From Sphingobacterium micropteri (GTDB lineage: Bacteria; Bacteroidota; Bacteroidia; Sphingobacteriales; Sphingobacteriaceae), in contig NZ_JACOIK010000008.1 of the NCBI RefSeq assembly GCF_014692515.1, positions 124,001-188,000 of the forward strand: 64,000 nt of DNA, written 5' to 3'. A program made the position numbers and the translations under genes. The notes under the pieces were generated by a model. That model was not told where the DNA came from and did no database searches. It saw only the letters and a list, made by a program, of their open reading frames with translations. Below are positions 52,193 to 64,000 of the stretch, piece after piece; positions within the stretch are counted from its first letter, which is position 1, and each line of letters opens with the position of its first letter.

Positions 52193-53302
52193 TTACCAAT
52201 AAATATCCCAATCTTTCATAACGGGCTCATATCCTGCTTGATAAATAACCTTTCGTACTTCGTCCATGCTACGTTCGTCGCTGGTTTCGAACTGTTCCAA
52301 AGATTGCGGATCCACCACATATCCTCCAGGATTGGTTTTCGATGCCGCACTCATTGTCGTAGCACCCAGCGAAATGATATGGTTTCGGAATTTTTCATTC
52401 TCCCGGGTCGAAATGGAAATCTCCAAATCTGCGTTCCAGATCCTATAGGCACAGATCAGCTGCAGCAAATCCCGATCTTCCATGATAAAGTTGGGCTCTA
52501 TAATACCTTCAGCCGGCCGCAGACGCGGAAAGGAAACGGAATATTTCGTCTGCCAGTATGTTTTCTGCAGGTAATCAATATGCAGCGCATTGAAGAAACT
52601 GTCTACCCGCCAATCTTCTAAACCCAACAAAACGCCCAGACCTATTTTATGTAATCCCGCCTGCCCTAACCTATCGGGTGTATCCAGGCGGAATGCAAAG
52701 TTTGACTTTTTACCTTTCGGATGATAACGCTTATACACCTCTTCATGGTAGGTTTCCTGGTACACCAGCACGGCGTGCACGCCAGCTTGATGCACAGCTT
52801 CATATTCTTCTAACGACAATGGTTGTACTTCGATGGAGATATGTGCAAAATGTGGACGTAACAGCTTTATGGCCTGGAGAAAGTATTCTATACCCACTGT
52901 TTTATTGGCTTCGCCGCTGACTAAGAGGACGTGATTTACGCCCATGGCTTTCAGCGCAGCGGCCTCTTGCATAATCTCGATACTGCTCAAGGTTCTGCGC
53001 TTGATTTGGTTATCCATGCTAAAACCGCAATACGTGCAGATATTCTGACATTCATTGCTAAGATACAGCGGCGCATACAGTTGTATAGTTTTTCCAAATC
53101 TCTTTTGGGTAAGTTGTTGCGTCAACTGCGCCATCTCTTCCAGCGAATCACTCGCCGCGGGTGATAACAGCACTAAAAAATCATCTATTGTTTTTTTAGT
53201 CTTGTGCAGACTGCGCTGTACATCTGCTTTACGAGCGCTATAAATGCGGTCGTGAATGGAAGTCCAGCTATATTGATGAAATGTATTTTCAAATGATTGC
53301 AT
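52193..53302 (-). CDS. thiH: 2-iminoacetate synthase ThiH, radical SAM
   Basis: A 369-residue radical SAM enzyme that cleaves tyrosine to dehydroglycine for thiazole formation, an oxygen-sensitive alternative to ThiO. The cluster cysteines are Cys85, Cys89 and Cys92 in NECQNICTYCGFS. Other family marks are NHVLLVSGEANKTVGIEYF, FAHISIEVQPL, VLVYQETYHEEVYKRYHPKGKKSNFAFRLDTPDR and SFPRLRPAEG. It lies 8 bp after thiG. Use of ThiH rather than ThiO suggests an organism able to live with little oxygen or a common Bacteroidota habit. Confidence 0.95.
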   Translation of the reverse strand: MQSFENTFHQYSWTSIHDRIYSARKADVQRSLHKTKKTIDDFLVLLSPAASDSLEEMAQLTQQLTQKRFGKTIQLYAPLYLSNECQNICTYCGFSMDNQIKRRTLSSIEIMQEAAALKAMGVNHVLLVSGEANKTVGIEYFLQAIKLLRPHFAHISIEVQPLSLEEYEAVHQAGVHAVLVYQETYHEEVYKRYHPKGKKSNFAFRLDTPDRLGQAGLHKIGLGVLLGLEDWRVDSFFNALHIDYLQKTYWQTKYSVSFPRLRPAEGIIEPNFIMEDRDLLQLICAYRIWNADLEISISTRENEKFRNHIISLGATTMSAASKTNPGGYVVDPQSLEQFETSDERSMDEVRKVIYQAGYEPVMKDWDIYW

Positions 53303-53310
53303 TTTCTCCG

Positions 53311-54084
53311 TTATTTATGTAGCAAAAAATCCGTCAAAGGGCTTGATGGCGCTGCAACTGCATGCGAGGCCGGCAAACCGGCTTCATAAGCTCTTCGTCC
53401 GGCAACGACCGCTTCTTTAAATGCTATCGCCATTGCCGCCGGATCGTTTGCAACCGCTATGGCTGTATTGACCAGAACCGCATCGGCTCCAATCTCCATG
53501 GCTTTCGCGGCATCCGAAGGCGCACCGATACCCGCATCCACGACTACAGGGACGTTACTCTGTTCAATAATGATTTCCAGAAAATCTAACGTTAACAAGC
53601 CTTTGTTACTGCCAATCGGAGCACCAAGCGGCATCACCACGGCTGTACCCGCTTCTTCCAATCTTTTGCATAAGACAGAATCTGCATGAATATAAGGCAT
53701 CACGACAAAGCCATCTTTTGCCAATAATTCGGTAGCCTTGAGCGTCTCTATCGGGTCAGGCAGCAGATATCTTGGATCGGGATGGATTTCCAATTTCACC
53801 CAGTTGGTTTCCAAGGCCTCTCTAGCCAGCTGTGCTGCCAAGATAGCTTCTTCGGCATTTCGCGCACCCGATGTATTCGGTAATAGATTGACATGGGGAA
53901 TTTGTAACGCCTGCAGCAAATCGTCCGAATCCGACTGTAAGTCCACACGCTTCAAGGCCATGGTTACCAATTCCGATCCGGAACGACGAACGGCTTCGGC
54001 CATCTCTTCTAATCTACCAAACTTCCCTGTTCCTAGAAACAGCCTAGAGTTAAATGTTTTATCTGCTATCGTTAATATATTCAT
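53311..54084 (-). CDS. thiG: Thiazole synthase ThiG
   Basis: A 257-residue TIM-barrel enzyme assembling the thiazole phosphate of thiamine from deoxyxylulose phosphate, dehydroglycine and ThiS thiocarboxylate. The substrate-binding Lys lies in [17 protein letters not shown]. Others are [11 protein letters not shown] at the start, [45 protein letters not shown] and EAGLPAS. The start overlaps the thiE stop by four bases (ATGA). Its length is normal. Confidence 0.96.
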   Translation of the reverse strand: MNILTIADKTFNSRLFLGTGKFGRLEEMAEAVRRSGSELVTMALKRVDLQSDSDDLLQALQIPHVNLLPNTSGARNAEEAILAAQLAREALETNWVKLEIHPDPRYLLPDPIETLKATELLAKDGFVVMPYIHADSVLCKRLEEAGTAVVMPLGAPIGSNKGLLTLDFLEIIIEQSNVPVVVDAGIGAPSDAAKAMEIGADAVLVNTAIAVANDPAAMAIAFKEAVVAGRRAYEAGLPASHAVAAPSSPLTDFLLHK

Positions 54085-54687
54085 CGTAATCGTTTTTTAA
54101 AGTCAGAAACAATCGTCGGCGTATCCGTTATAACCTTGGATACAGCGACACCATAAATTCCTTCAGCTAACAAGGATTGGATGTCGGTGAGGCCAATCCC
54201 TCCGATCGCATAAATCGGGGGACAATGTATAGCCCGATTTTTTAGATATTGCATGATCTCCCGATACCCCTCCAGACCTAAGATCGGGCTCAATTTCTCC
54301 TTGGTTCTCGTCGTTCGATATGGCCCTAGGCCAATATAGCTGCACCCCTCGTCTATTCTTTTTATAACATCTGTTATCGTATTGGCTGTGCCGCCGATTA
54401 TCTTCCCTTGTCCGAGGACACTTCGTGCCTTTTCGATTCCCTCATCGTCCAATCCGAGATGCACGCCATCGGCATCGATATGTTTGGCAACCGCAATGCT
54501 GTCATTAATGATACAGATAGCCTGGTATTGCTGACATTGTTGTTTTACCTGCTCAGCGAGTTTTATACGCTCTTCGTCGGCAGCCGTTTTCCAACGTAGC
54601 TGGATCCAATCGGCTCCGTGATCCAATGCTTGCTGGATATGATAGGCTTGTTCTTTAGCCGTAGTGCCTTGTGATATATATTGTAGT

Positions 54688-54701
<14 letters not shown>
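54081..54701 (-). CDS. thiE: Thiamine phosphate synthase
   Basis: A 206-residue TIM-barrel enzyme joining hydroxymethylpyrimidine diphosphate and thiazole phosphate to thiamine phosphate. Family motifs include [70 protein letters not shown] and [30 protein letters not shown] start at the ATG at 54701 ([11 protein letters not shown]); the extra upstream frame overlaps the neighbouring gene. It overlaps the TenI-like gene by 14 bp. Two ThiE-like genes are a usual feature of Bacteroidota thiamine operons. Confidence 0.92.
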
Positions 54702-57352
<2,651 letters not shown>

Positions 57353-57419
57353 TTTATTCTAATAAATAAAACTTTAGGAATGGCTACGACAATGCGGAAT
57401 GCATCAGTGAAGACATCTT

Positions 57420-57500
57420 ACTTTTCCCTACGCCAGTATGATCCGGATCAGGTTCAAAGGGTAAAATCTCAGTCTGCTAAACGCAGACACCCCTAAAGTG
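57420..57500 (-). ncRNA. TPP riboswitch (THI element)
   Basis: On the minus strand the conserved blocks appear in order: TTTAGGGGTGTCTG, GACTGAGATTTTACCC, TTTGAACCTGATCCGGATCA, and TACTGGCGTAGGGAAA. The ends pair as in the thiamine diphosphate aptamer. It lies about 70 bp before thiS and should shut down the operon when thiamine diphosphate is plentiful, by an expression platform between it and thiS. It begins only 6 bp after the SNF2 helicase stop, so the promoter must lie in the end of that gene (a TATCTTAG near 57508-57515 is a weak candidate). Confidence 0.95.
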
Positions 57501-57505
57501 TGGGA

Positions 57506-60500
57506 CTAAGATAATACTTTTTTTGGAATAAAACCTAATACTTCCAACAAATCCTGCTTGGATAGACCATCTAAATAAGATTTATCGGTCTTAATCAACG
57601 CTTGCGCCAGCTTATTCTTTTTCTTTTGCAGATGCACGATTTTTTCCTCGACCGTGTCCGAACAGATTAGCCGAACGGCCACTACATTTTTCTGCTGACC
57701 GATACGATGGCTACGATCTATCGCCTGATTTTCTACGGCGGGATTCCACCAAGGATCAACAAGATAAACATAATCCGCTTCGGTGAGGTTGAGCCCCACC
57801 CCACCCGCTTTCAGACTAATTAGAAATACACGGACATGCTCGTCTGTTTGGAAATGCTTCACCGGAGTTCCTCTATCTTTCGTCTGTCCAGTCAAGTACA
57901 CAAACGGAATATCTTTACGCTCCAGTTCAGCTTTAATCAAGTCCAGCATCGCTACAAACTGCGAAAAAACAAGAATTTTATGTTCTTTGGCTTGGCTTTC
58001 GATTTGTTCCGTCAGCACTTCAATTTTGATCGCGTTATCACCAGAATGACCTTCTTTAAGCAACACAGGCGAGTTACAAATCTGGCGGAGCTTGGTTAAC
58101 CCCGTCAATACATGCATACTATTTTTATGAATTTCGGATTCATCAGTCGCCGATATAAATTCCCGTAACTCTCTTTCATAAGCGTCATAAATCCGGCGTT
58201 GCTCCGCATTCATTTCGCAATAAATGATCATTTCCGTTTTTTCGGGCAATTCTTTTGCAACTTGCTTTTTTGTCCGGCGTAGTATAAATGGTCTAACCTT
58301 CTCTTGAAGTTCCACCGCGCGCTTATTGTATTCAAATTTATCAATCGGAAGGGCATACGTATCTCTAAAATATTGCTTGCTACCCAGCAATCCCGGACAA
58401 GCAAACGATAACTGTCCGTAAAGATCGAATGTATTATTCTCCATAGGTGTTCCTGTCAATACAATTCTATTGCGTGACTGCAAAAGTCGGGCAGCTTTGT
58501 ATCGTTCAGAACTTGGGTTTTTAATGGCTTGCGATTCATCCAAAAAGATATAGTTAAAACGGAACGTTTTCAGAAAACGGATATCTGACAGTAACATACC
58601 GTAACTGGTCAACACCACTTCATATTGGTCCATCTCCTCGACACTTTTACCCCTTTCCGCTCCGTAATGCAATAGTGTTTTTACGGACGGTGCAAATTTG
58701 GATAATTCTTCCTGCCAGTTGAATAACAAAGAGGTCGGCACAATAACCAGATTCGTTGTATGTCCATATTTTTCCCGTTGCGTTAAGATAAAGGCAATAA
58801 TTTGCAAGGTTTTTCCTAACCCCATATCATCCGCAAGGCATCCCCCAAAATTGAAGTTATCCAAAAAGTTTAGCCATTTCAATCCTTCCCGTTGATAGTC
58901 CCGCAGTTGCGCCTGTAACGTAGTCGGCACCGAAACCGCTGAAAAGCTTTTATGTTTTACGAATTGTGTCTGATAAGCTAGGATTTCGGTTTGTACTTCT
59001 GCGCTCAAAACGTCTTTCTCAAATAGCTTTGTTACCTCGGAAAAGTTGATTTTTGGAATTTTAAGCAATTCCTTATCGATTTCGCCTATTTGAAAATAAC
59101 GGGAAATTTTGGTTATCCATTCCTCGGGCAATATCCCCTGTGTGCCATCATCCAGCTGCACAAATTTGCTTTTGTTCCGAATGGCACGGTACACCTGCTT
59201 TAAGCTGGCGTTATTTTTCCCAAAACGGACTTTCAATTTGGCGTTAAACCAATCTACACCACTGATCACCTCGATACTTATCTTCGCCCGGTGTGGATTT
59301 AGCCTATTACTTTTAAGCTCATGGAATCCCAATATGGTAATTCCTTTTGCCCGCCATACCTCAAAGGCTTCCAGAAACCAATCTTCATCCAAAAACTGAT
59401 CTTTGTGCAAATAGAAATATTCATGTCCTTTCATTTGCTCCCGAAAATCCGGGTGTTGTTGCATCACAACTGACGTAAGGCGTTCTTCCGCTTCTTTATC
59501 CCGTTCGATTTTGAATTCGTTCCCGTTTTGATCGGTGTCTAGCAGTTGTTTCTGGGAATACACGGGAATCTCGATAGCACCGTATTTCATTACCGGTGTT
59601 ATGGATATATAGTTGCCTTCTTGGTGTAAGTATATAATGGGTTCCGTTTCGAAGTTTTTTTCCGCCAATTGTACCGGAGTAGCAACGCGGATATAACTAT
59701 AATCAATATGCAGCAACTCCTCCAATGGTGCCAATACCGTTTGAAAGAATTCGTCATATTTCGAAGCATGCACCAGCAAAATCTCGTTATTTGATTTAAA
59801 AAATCTAATCACCCGAAGCATATCCGGATGGTCTACGAAATAGAAAACCTGTTGATGGTAAACGAAATAATCATGCCGAATAACCGTATTCTTAAATGGA
59901 AGTGACGTATCATTAAATTGTAATTCTCCGGTAACCTCGTAAAATGGTTCTTTTTTAAATACCCGCAACCGTATCTCCGCTTTTAGCACCGCTAATTCAA
60001 CAGGCAATAATGACTTTGCTGTAACCGTTTCTGAAATATCTCGATCGTGATAGTAAACCTCCAAGTCTAATGGATTCGCAACAATCAATTTTAATGCTTC
60101 CGATTCCGCTTCTGTATGATCTTCACTATAGGTCTGTTGAAAAGTCGTAAGGGCGGTGTAGAATTTAATTTCCTGTGGATCATCCGCTTTCCAAACGAGC
60201 TTTATCGGATCTATGTTCGCTATCGGATTCTTGATTTTGCCGGATTGTGTTATAGCCGCTTCCATCAACAGGAAGTTCAACTGTTGGTAATAGCGATGTC
60301 TACCGATCACCAATAGCTGTTTTTTACCGATATCCTTTGCATTCAAGTCCTTTAAAAAGGATTGCTGTTTAGGTAGTAGATCTTTTCTGAAAAGCTGCTC
60401 ATCCATAGGGAGCAATTCTTTGATCCTGGTTTCCATATGAAGTTTTCCTTCTTGATGACTCAACTGGAAATAACTATCCAAATGCGGTTCGTTTTCCAAA

Positions 60501-60871
60501 CCGTAGTATTTCGCTTGCGCCAACAACGTTTTATGCCGAAGCATCTTATCAAAGAAAATACGATAGTCCTTTCGTTCCAGAATACCGTAGATGATTTCGG
60601 CTTGATGTAGACACAGTGTAGAAGAACCCTGCATACAAGAACAGGAAGATATAATAGCATTACCCATCTGGCTCACCGCCACATTCGGAAATCCTACCAC
60701 ATTTATTTTCGTGAATACACCTGCATTCAATGCTAATGAAATAGCGGAAATATGTTGAAAATCTCGCTTCTCCATAAAATCTCCACTTGCTGTATGTTTC
60801 AGCAACTCAAATACCGAAAGGCTTTCTATGTTTGTATTAGCTAATGTATACTCTTTTGGTAATTCCGTCAT
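57506..60871 (-). CDS. SNF2-family DEAD/DEAH-type helicase with SWIM-like zinc motif
   Basis: A 1121-residue RapA/HepA-like ATPase of the bacterial SNF2 family. A zinc motif resembling SWIM lies near residue 80 (SCSCMQGSSTLCLHQAEII, CxC...CxH). A long middle domain of about 500 residues follows, then the two RecA-like lobes: ADDMGLGKTLQ (motif I, near 680), FLDESQAIKN (motif II), LTGTPMENN (III), QAKEHKILVFSQF (IV), GVGLNLTEADYVYLVDPWWNP (V) and DRSHRIGQ (VI). It probably moves along DNA to remodel protein-DNA complexes or recycle RNA polymerase. I use the ATG at 60871; the TTG three codons before is weaker. Confidence 0.9.
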   Translation of the reverse strand: MTELPKEYTLANTNIESLSVFELLKHTASGDFMEKRDFQHISAISLALNAGVFTKINVVGFPNVAVSQMGNAIISSCSCMQGSSTLCLHQAEIIYGILERKDYRIFFDKMLRHKTLLAQAKYYGLENEPHLDSYFQLSHQEGKLHMETRIKELLPMDEQLFRKDLLPKQQSFLKDLNAKDIGKKQLLVIGRHRYYQQLNFLLMEAAITQSGKIKNPIANIDPIKLVWKADDPQEIKFYTALTTFQQTYSEDHTEAESEALKLIVANPLDLEVYYHDRDISETVTAKSLLPVELAVLKAEIRLRVFKKEPFYEVTGELQFNDTSLPFKNTVIRHDYFVYHQQVFYFVDHPDMLRVIRFFKSNNEILLVHASKYDEFFQTVLAPLEELLHIDYSYIRVATPVQLAEKNFETEPIIYLHQEGNYISITPVMKYGAIEIPVYSQKQLLDTDQNGNEFKIERDKEAEERLTSVVMQQHPDFREQMKGHEYFYLHKDQFLDEDWFLEAFEVWRAKGITILGFHELKSNRLNPHRAKISIEVISGVDWFNAKLKVRFGKNNASLKQVYRAIRNKSKFVQLDDGTQGILPEEWITKISRYFQIGEIDKELLKIPKINFSEVTKLFEKDVLSAEVQTEILAYQTQFVKHKSFSAVSVPTTLQAQLRDYQREGLKWLNFLDNFNFGGCLADDMGLGKTLQIIAFILTQREKYGHTTNLVIVPTSLLFNWQEELSKFAPSVKTLLHYGAERGKSVEEMDQYEVVLTSYGMLLSDIRFLKTFRFNYIFLDESQAIKNPSSERYKAARLLQSRNRIVLTGTPMENNTFDLYGQLSFACPGLLGSKQYFRDTYALPIDKFEYNKRAVELQEKVRPFILRRTKKQVAKELPEKTEMIIYCEMNAEQRRIYDAYERELREFISATDESEIHKNSMHVLTGLTKLRQICNSPVLLKEGHSGDNAIKIEVLTEQIESQAKEHKILVFSQFVAMLDLIKAELERKDIPFVYLTGQTKDRGTPVKHFQTDEHVRVFLISLKAGGVGLNLTEADYVYLVDPWWNPAVENQAIDRSHRIGQQKNVVAVRLICSDTVEEKIVHLQKKKNKLAQALIKTDKSYLDGLSKQDLLEVLGFIPKKVLS

Positions 60872-60933
60872 GAAATGCAAATGAACTAAAAAACAGTCAA
60901 ATTCTTACAATTAGTAAAGTTAGGATATTATCT

Positions 60934-60941
60934 TAATTTTG
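60934..60941 (+). promoter_or_regulatory. -7 element of the Bcr/CflA gene
   Basis: TAATTTTG matches TAnnTTTG, 37 bp before the ATG at 60979. A -33 TTG is not evident. Confidence 0.45.
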
Positions 60942-60978
60942 TGCCGACATTATCCCACAACAAAGAGAGTTTCCACAC

Positions 60979-62184
60979 ATGAATATTAATGCCGTTTCCC
61001 GAAAAAAGCGTTTTGTTATACTGTTAATACTAGGTTTACTATCTGCTATCGGTCCATTTTCGATCGATATGTATCTCCCCGCTTTCGAAACCATCGCTTT
61101 AGATTTCGAAACAACCATTGAACATATACAGCTTTCGCTGACTGCCTTCTTTATTGGCATCGCATTTGGCCAACTCATCTATGGCCCGCTACTAGACAAA
61201 TTTGGACGGAAAAAACCACTTCTTATAGGCTTGGTGATCTACATGGTCGCTTCTATATTGTGTGCCTATACAAAGGAACCTAACCATCTTATCTTTTTAC
61301 GTTTTATCCAAGCGCTAGGTAGTTGCTCCGGTATGGTAGCGAGCCGCGCCATGGTACGGGATATTTTTGAACCTAGGGAAGCCGCCAAGGTATTCAGTAT
61401 GCTCATGTTGGTTATCGGTATCTCTCCTATTTTAGCGCCTAGCGTCGGCGCTTTTGTGCTGACCAATTTTGATTGGCATATTATTTTTATCATACTAGCT
61501 TTACTAGCCCTTTTGATCTTTTTAGGTGTCATTTTCATCTTACCCGAATCCTACCAAGGTAACAAGAAGATGTCTCTACATCCTAAGTATATTATAACTG
61601 ATTTTTGGCAAGTTTTTCGGAACCCAACATTTCTTTTATACGCCGCTGTTGGTGGCTTCGCATCAAGTGGGCTATATGCTTATCTATCTGGTTCACCTTT
61701 TGTTCTACAACAATTATTTGGCCTGTCTGAAGCCCAGTACGGCGCAGCCTTTGCATTAGTCGCATCCTCGTTGATTGTGGCCACCCAGCTTAACCGCGTT
61801 TTTTTGAATAAATGGAATAGCGAAGGAATTTCCAAAAAAGCAAGTCTTTTACAAGCATCTGTTGGTATATTGCTCGTTGCCATCACCTTAGTAGGCGGTA
61901 TGAATCTCTATATATTGCTTGTTCTTATCTGTCTTTTCCTTTGTAGTCAAGGCTTCATCTTTCCAAACACATCCGCCTTAGCATTAGCTCCATTTAGCAG
62001 ACTTGCAGGCATTGCATCCGCGCTTTTAGGGTGTATCCAAATGGCATTAGGTGCGCTAACTTCCGCTTCCGTCAGTTATTTCCACAACGGTTCGATGGTA
62101 CCCATGGTTGCTGTTATGTGTGCTAGTGCAACAATCGCCTGCGTGATATATTGCTTCGTTGACAAACGCCGAAGCCATACTTAG
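60979..62184 (+). CDS. MFS drug exporter, Bcr/CflA family
   Basis: A 401-residue MFS transporter with twelve helices. The Bcr/CflA branch is shown by LGLLSAIGPFSIDMYLPAFETIALDFETTIEHIQLSLTAFFIGIAFGQLIYGPLLDKFGRKKPLLIG and RFIQALGSCSGMVASRAMVRDIF. Members pump bicyclomycin, chloramphenicol, sulfonamides or cysteine-type compounds out with proton entry. It is divergent from the SNF2 gene and transcribed before a small hypothetical gene and a MATE exporter, so the right edge of the window is rich in efflux functions. Confidence 0.93.
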   Translation: MNINAVSRKKRFVILLILGLLSAIGPFSIDMYLPAFETIALDFETTIEHIQLSLTAFFIGIAFGQLIYGPLLDKFGRKKPLLIGLVIYMVASILCAYTKEPNHLIFLRFIQALGSCSGMVASRAMVRDIFEPREAAKVFSMLMLVIGISPILAPSVGAFVLTNFDWHIIFIILALLALLIFLGVIFILPESYQGNKKMSLHPKYIITDFWQVFRNPTFLLYAAVGGFASSGLYAYLSGSPFVLQQLFGLSEAQYGAAFALVASSLIVATQLNRVFLNKWNSEGISKKASLLQASVGILLVAITLVGGMNLYILLVLICLFLCSQGFIFPNTSALALAPFSRLAGIASALLGCIQMALGALTSASVSYFHNGSMVPMVAVMCASATIACVIYCFVDKRRSHT

Positions 62185-62308
62185 CGACCTCTGATTAGCA
62201 GACTTCCAAGAAACAAAGACACAAACTATTTCTATCGTTTTTTGTTCTTTAGATAGGAAACCGAGATGTAAATAGCTCTCATCAACCATTGAACAAAAAA
62301 ATAAATAG

Positions 62309-62620
62309 ATGAAAAGTACTTTAGATATTGATGTTACATCCTTTTATCAAACGCAGTTTAAGCGCTTGAAATGGGCGTTGAACGATCAAACAGAAAACGA
62401 ATCGAAAAGCGCTCTAGAAGAGGAGTCCATAACGAGCAAAAGCGAAATAAGAGAAGCCATGGAGGATCACATCGAACATATAAGGGCTGCTCTTCCCGAA
62501 GGAAGTGTACTCAATGATTATGAAGTTGCCTTATCTTTTGATCCACAGACAGAGGAGAAACAAAAAGCGGAATTTACGACGATATTCAACGAATTCAATA
62601 CAAGAGACGAATCTAATTAA
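62309..62620 (+). CDS. Small acidic hypothetical protein, 103 aa
   Basis: I do not recognise a family. The protein is acidic and predicted largely helical (FYQTQFKRLKWALNDQTE, then SKSEIREAMEDHIEHIRAAL), with a C-terminal AEFTTIFNEFNTRDESN. No signal peptide or membrane helix is seen. It lies 26 bp upstream of the MATE gene on the same strand and may be co-transcribed with it. Confidence 0.65.
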   Translation: MKSTLDIDVTSFYQTQFKRLKWALNDQTENESKSALEEESITSKSEIREAMEDHIEHIRAALPEGSVLNDYEVALSFDPQTEEKQKAEFTTIFNEFNTRDESN

Positions 62621-62646
62621 AGATATTATGTAAGTTTGGGCGGGTT

Positions 62647-63972
62647 ATGATTCATAAGAACTACATCCGGATTATCAAACTTGCATTTCCGGTTATTCTG
62701 GCTAATGCTTCCGTTCCCCTATTAGGATTGGCGGATACTGCGGCTATCGGACAAACCGGAGCCGCCGTAGACTTGGGTGCCATAGCTTTGGCATCATTAA
62801 TTTTTAACTTTGTGTATTGGGGGTTTGGTTTTCTCCGGATGGGTACAACCGGTTTTATATCGCAAGCAGCCGGAGCGAATGATACAGATGAAATGCATGC
62901 CTTATTATTCCGGGCAGTATTATTAGGGGCAACAATCGGTCTAGTCCTTATCATACTTCAACGACTGATTGGCGAAACGGCCATCAGCTTACTAAAAGCA
63001 AGCGATGAAATTAAAACCCTTGTAAGAGACTACTTCTATATCCGTATCTGGGGAGCTCTGGCTACCTTAATTACCTTCACGTTATTAGGTACACTTATCG
63101 GAATGGGCTGGACAAAGCACTTGCTGTTCGTCCAATTATTTCTCAACGGACTTAATATCCTTCTCAATGTACTTTTTGTTGTGGGATATGATCTTGGCGT
63201 GCGCGGCATTGCGTTCGGTACGGTAATAGCCGAATGGTCTACATTATTTTTCGCGGCTTACCTACTCATCAAAAAGATGCAATTACGGAGTCTTTCCCAC
63301 CGTTTGCAGCAATTGCGGTCTCGTGTCTTCGATAAAGAAAAACTTATTGCCTTGTTTAAAGTCAATGGCGATATCATGATTCGCACCTTGGCCCTGCTTA
63401 GCGGTTTTGCTTGGTTTGCCAATCAGGGAGCAGAGTTCGGCGATCAAGTTTTAGCCGCCAACCATGTCCTCTTGCAATTTGTGTCCCTCTCTGCCTTCTT
63501 TCTGGATGGCTATGCCCATGTCGCCGAAATGCTGACAGGCAAAGCATATGGAGCAAAAGATAAAGCCTATTTTATCGAGCAGGTTCGGCATTCCAGTATT
63601 TTAGCAGGTATTACCGCGTTAATCCTCGCGTGCAGCGTATACATGCTAAGCGATTTCCTCATTTCGCTGCTCACGAAAGATATGCAAGTTCAAGCAATAG
63701 CTTCTGCCCACAGTCTGTATGCTGCTATTTACATTGCATTATCTTTCGCCGCTTTCCAACTAGATGGCGTTTTCATCGGCGTAACAAAAAGTGTGGAAAT
63801 GCGAAACGCAACACTGATGGCTTTGTTTATTTTCATCGGCTCGGCCATGTTGTTAACACCTCCCTATGGTAATGTGGGCCTATGGATTAGTTTTATTATT
63901 TATGTCGTTGCACGGGCCGTTATGTTAGGTATATACTATCCTAAAATATTACGGGGGATGGTAATTACTTAA
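62647..63972 (+). CDS. MATE-family multidrug exporter, DinF-like
   Basis: A 441-residue MATE antiporter with twelve membrane helices. The DinF-type pattern is seen in RIIKLAFPVILANASVPLLGLADTAAIG, GFGFLRMGTTGFISQAAGAND, and in the middle GIAFGTVIAEWSTLFFAAYLLI. It would expel cationic drugs or toxic metabolites with sodium or proton entry. The stop is at 63970-63972. A few bases after it the window ends, so its downstream context is unknown. Confidence 0.92.
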   Translation: MIHKNYIRIIKLAFPVILANASVPLLGLADTAAIGQTGAAVDLGAIALASLIFNFVYWGFGFLRMGTTGFISQAAGANDTDEMHALLFRAVLLGATIGLVLIILQRLIGETAISLLKASDEIKTLVRDYFYIRIWGALATLITFTLLGTLIGMGWTKHLLFVQLFLNGLNILLNVLFVVGYDLGVRGIAFGTVIAEWSTLFFAAYLLIKKMQLRSLSHRLQQLRSRVFDKEKLIALFKVNGDIMIRTLALLSGFAWFANQGAEFGDQVLAANHVLLQFVSLSAFFLDGYAHVAEMLTGKAYGAKDKAYFIEQVRHSSILAGITALILACSVYMLSDFLISLLTKDMQVQAIASAHSLYAAIYIALSFAAFQLDGVFIGVTKSVEMRNATLMALFIFIGSAMLLTPPYGNVGLWISFIIYVVARAVMLGIYYPKILRGMVIT

Positions 63973-64000
63973 CAATTTTCTATATTTATAGGAATAAAAA

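Overview
The window is chromosomal DNA from a member of the Bacteroidota, most likely the Sphingobacteriaceae (Sphingobacterium, Pedobacter, Olivibacter or a relative). Four things support this. Many genes are preceded by the Bacteroidota -7 element TAnnTTTG, and few have a clear Shine-Dalgarno sequence. The tmRNA tag reads GEENYALAA. The families DUF3810, DUF4230, DUF4256 and the long HisG are typical of the group. The DNA polymerase III alpha subunit carries an N-terminal proofreading exonuclease. I see no phage, integrase, transposase gene, CRISPR array, rRNA or ordinary tRNA. Coding density is high and the content is mostly housekeeping and catabolic.

Region by region. 1-11.5 kb: 5' part of htpG, an SMP-30-type lactonase, small proteins, trxA, exonuclease-dnaE, a DUF4230 protein, a zinc-ribbon protein divergent from an SSB paralogue across an array of 10-bp repeats, and an alkaline phosphatase. 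11.5-19.5 kb: an MFS pump, an operon of histone-deacetylase-like protein, NdpA-type nucleoid protein and DUF3810 protein, yceH, two tandem 29-residue membrane peptides that look undescribed, a sodium:alanine symporter and a CDF metal exporter. 19.5-27.2 kb: a complete oxidative L-fucose catabolism operon (transport, mutarotation, oxidation, lactone hydrolysis, dehydration, oxidation, cleavage) with a divergent AraC regulator. 27.3-33.2 kb: a ClC channel, the futalosine menaquinone genes mqnE and mqnA with a phosphatase between them, a 300-bp intergenic element with inverted-repeat ends, and an MsbA-like ABC exporter.

33.4-39.9 kb: an aminotransferase plus tyrA, then a histidine-rich leader peptide in front of hisG-hisD, then a type II NADH dehydrogenase and a YceI protein. 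40-45 kb: a large exported caspase-like protease with C-terminal ankyrin-like repeats, followed closely by an exported endonuclease/exonuclease/phosphatase-fold protein. 45-51.4 kb: DUF1835 and GNAT proteins, tmRNA, a lysine/alanine-rich histone-H1-like protein built on 114-bp tandem repeats, an exported protein of unknown role, a cysteine hydrolase and a metallo-beta-lactamase-fold protein. 51.5-57.5 kb: a thiamine operon (thiS-C-tenI-E-G-H-F) under a TPP riboswitch. 57.5-64 kb: a SNF2 helicase, a Bcr/CflA exporter, a small hypothetical protein and a MATE exporter.

The best candidates for something undescribed are the twin 29-residue peptides (16650-16936), the five-copy 10-bp repeat array between the zinc-ribbon gene and ssb (9007-9056), the caspase/EEP pair (40030-44980), the deacetylase/nucleoid-protein operon (12754-15821), and the structured minus-strand RNA ending at about 8444. 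The functions proposed for these are inference.
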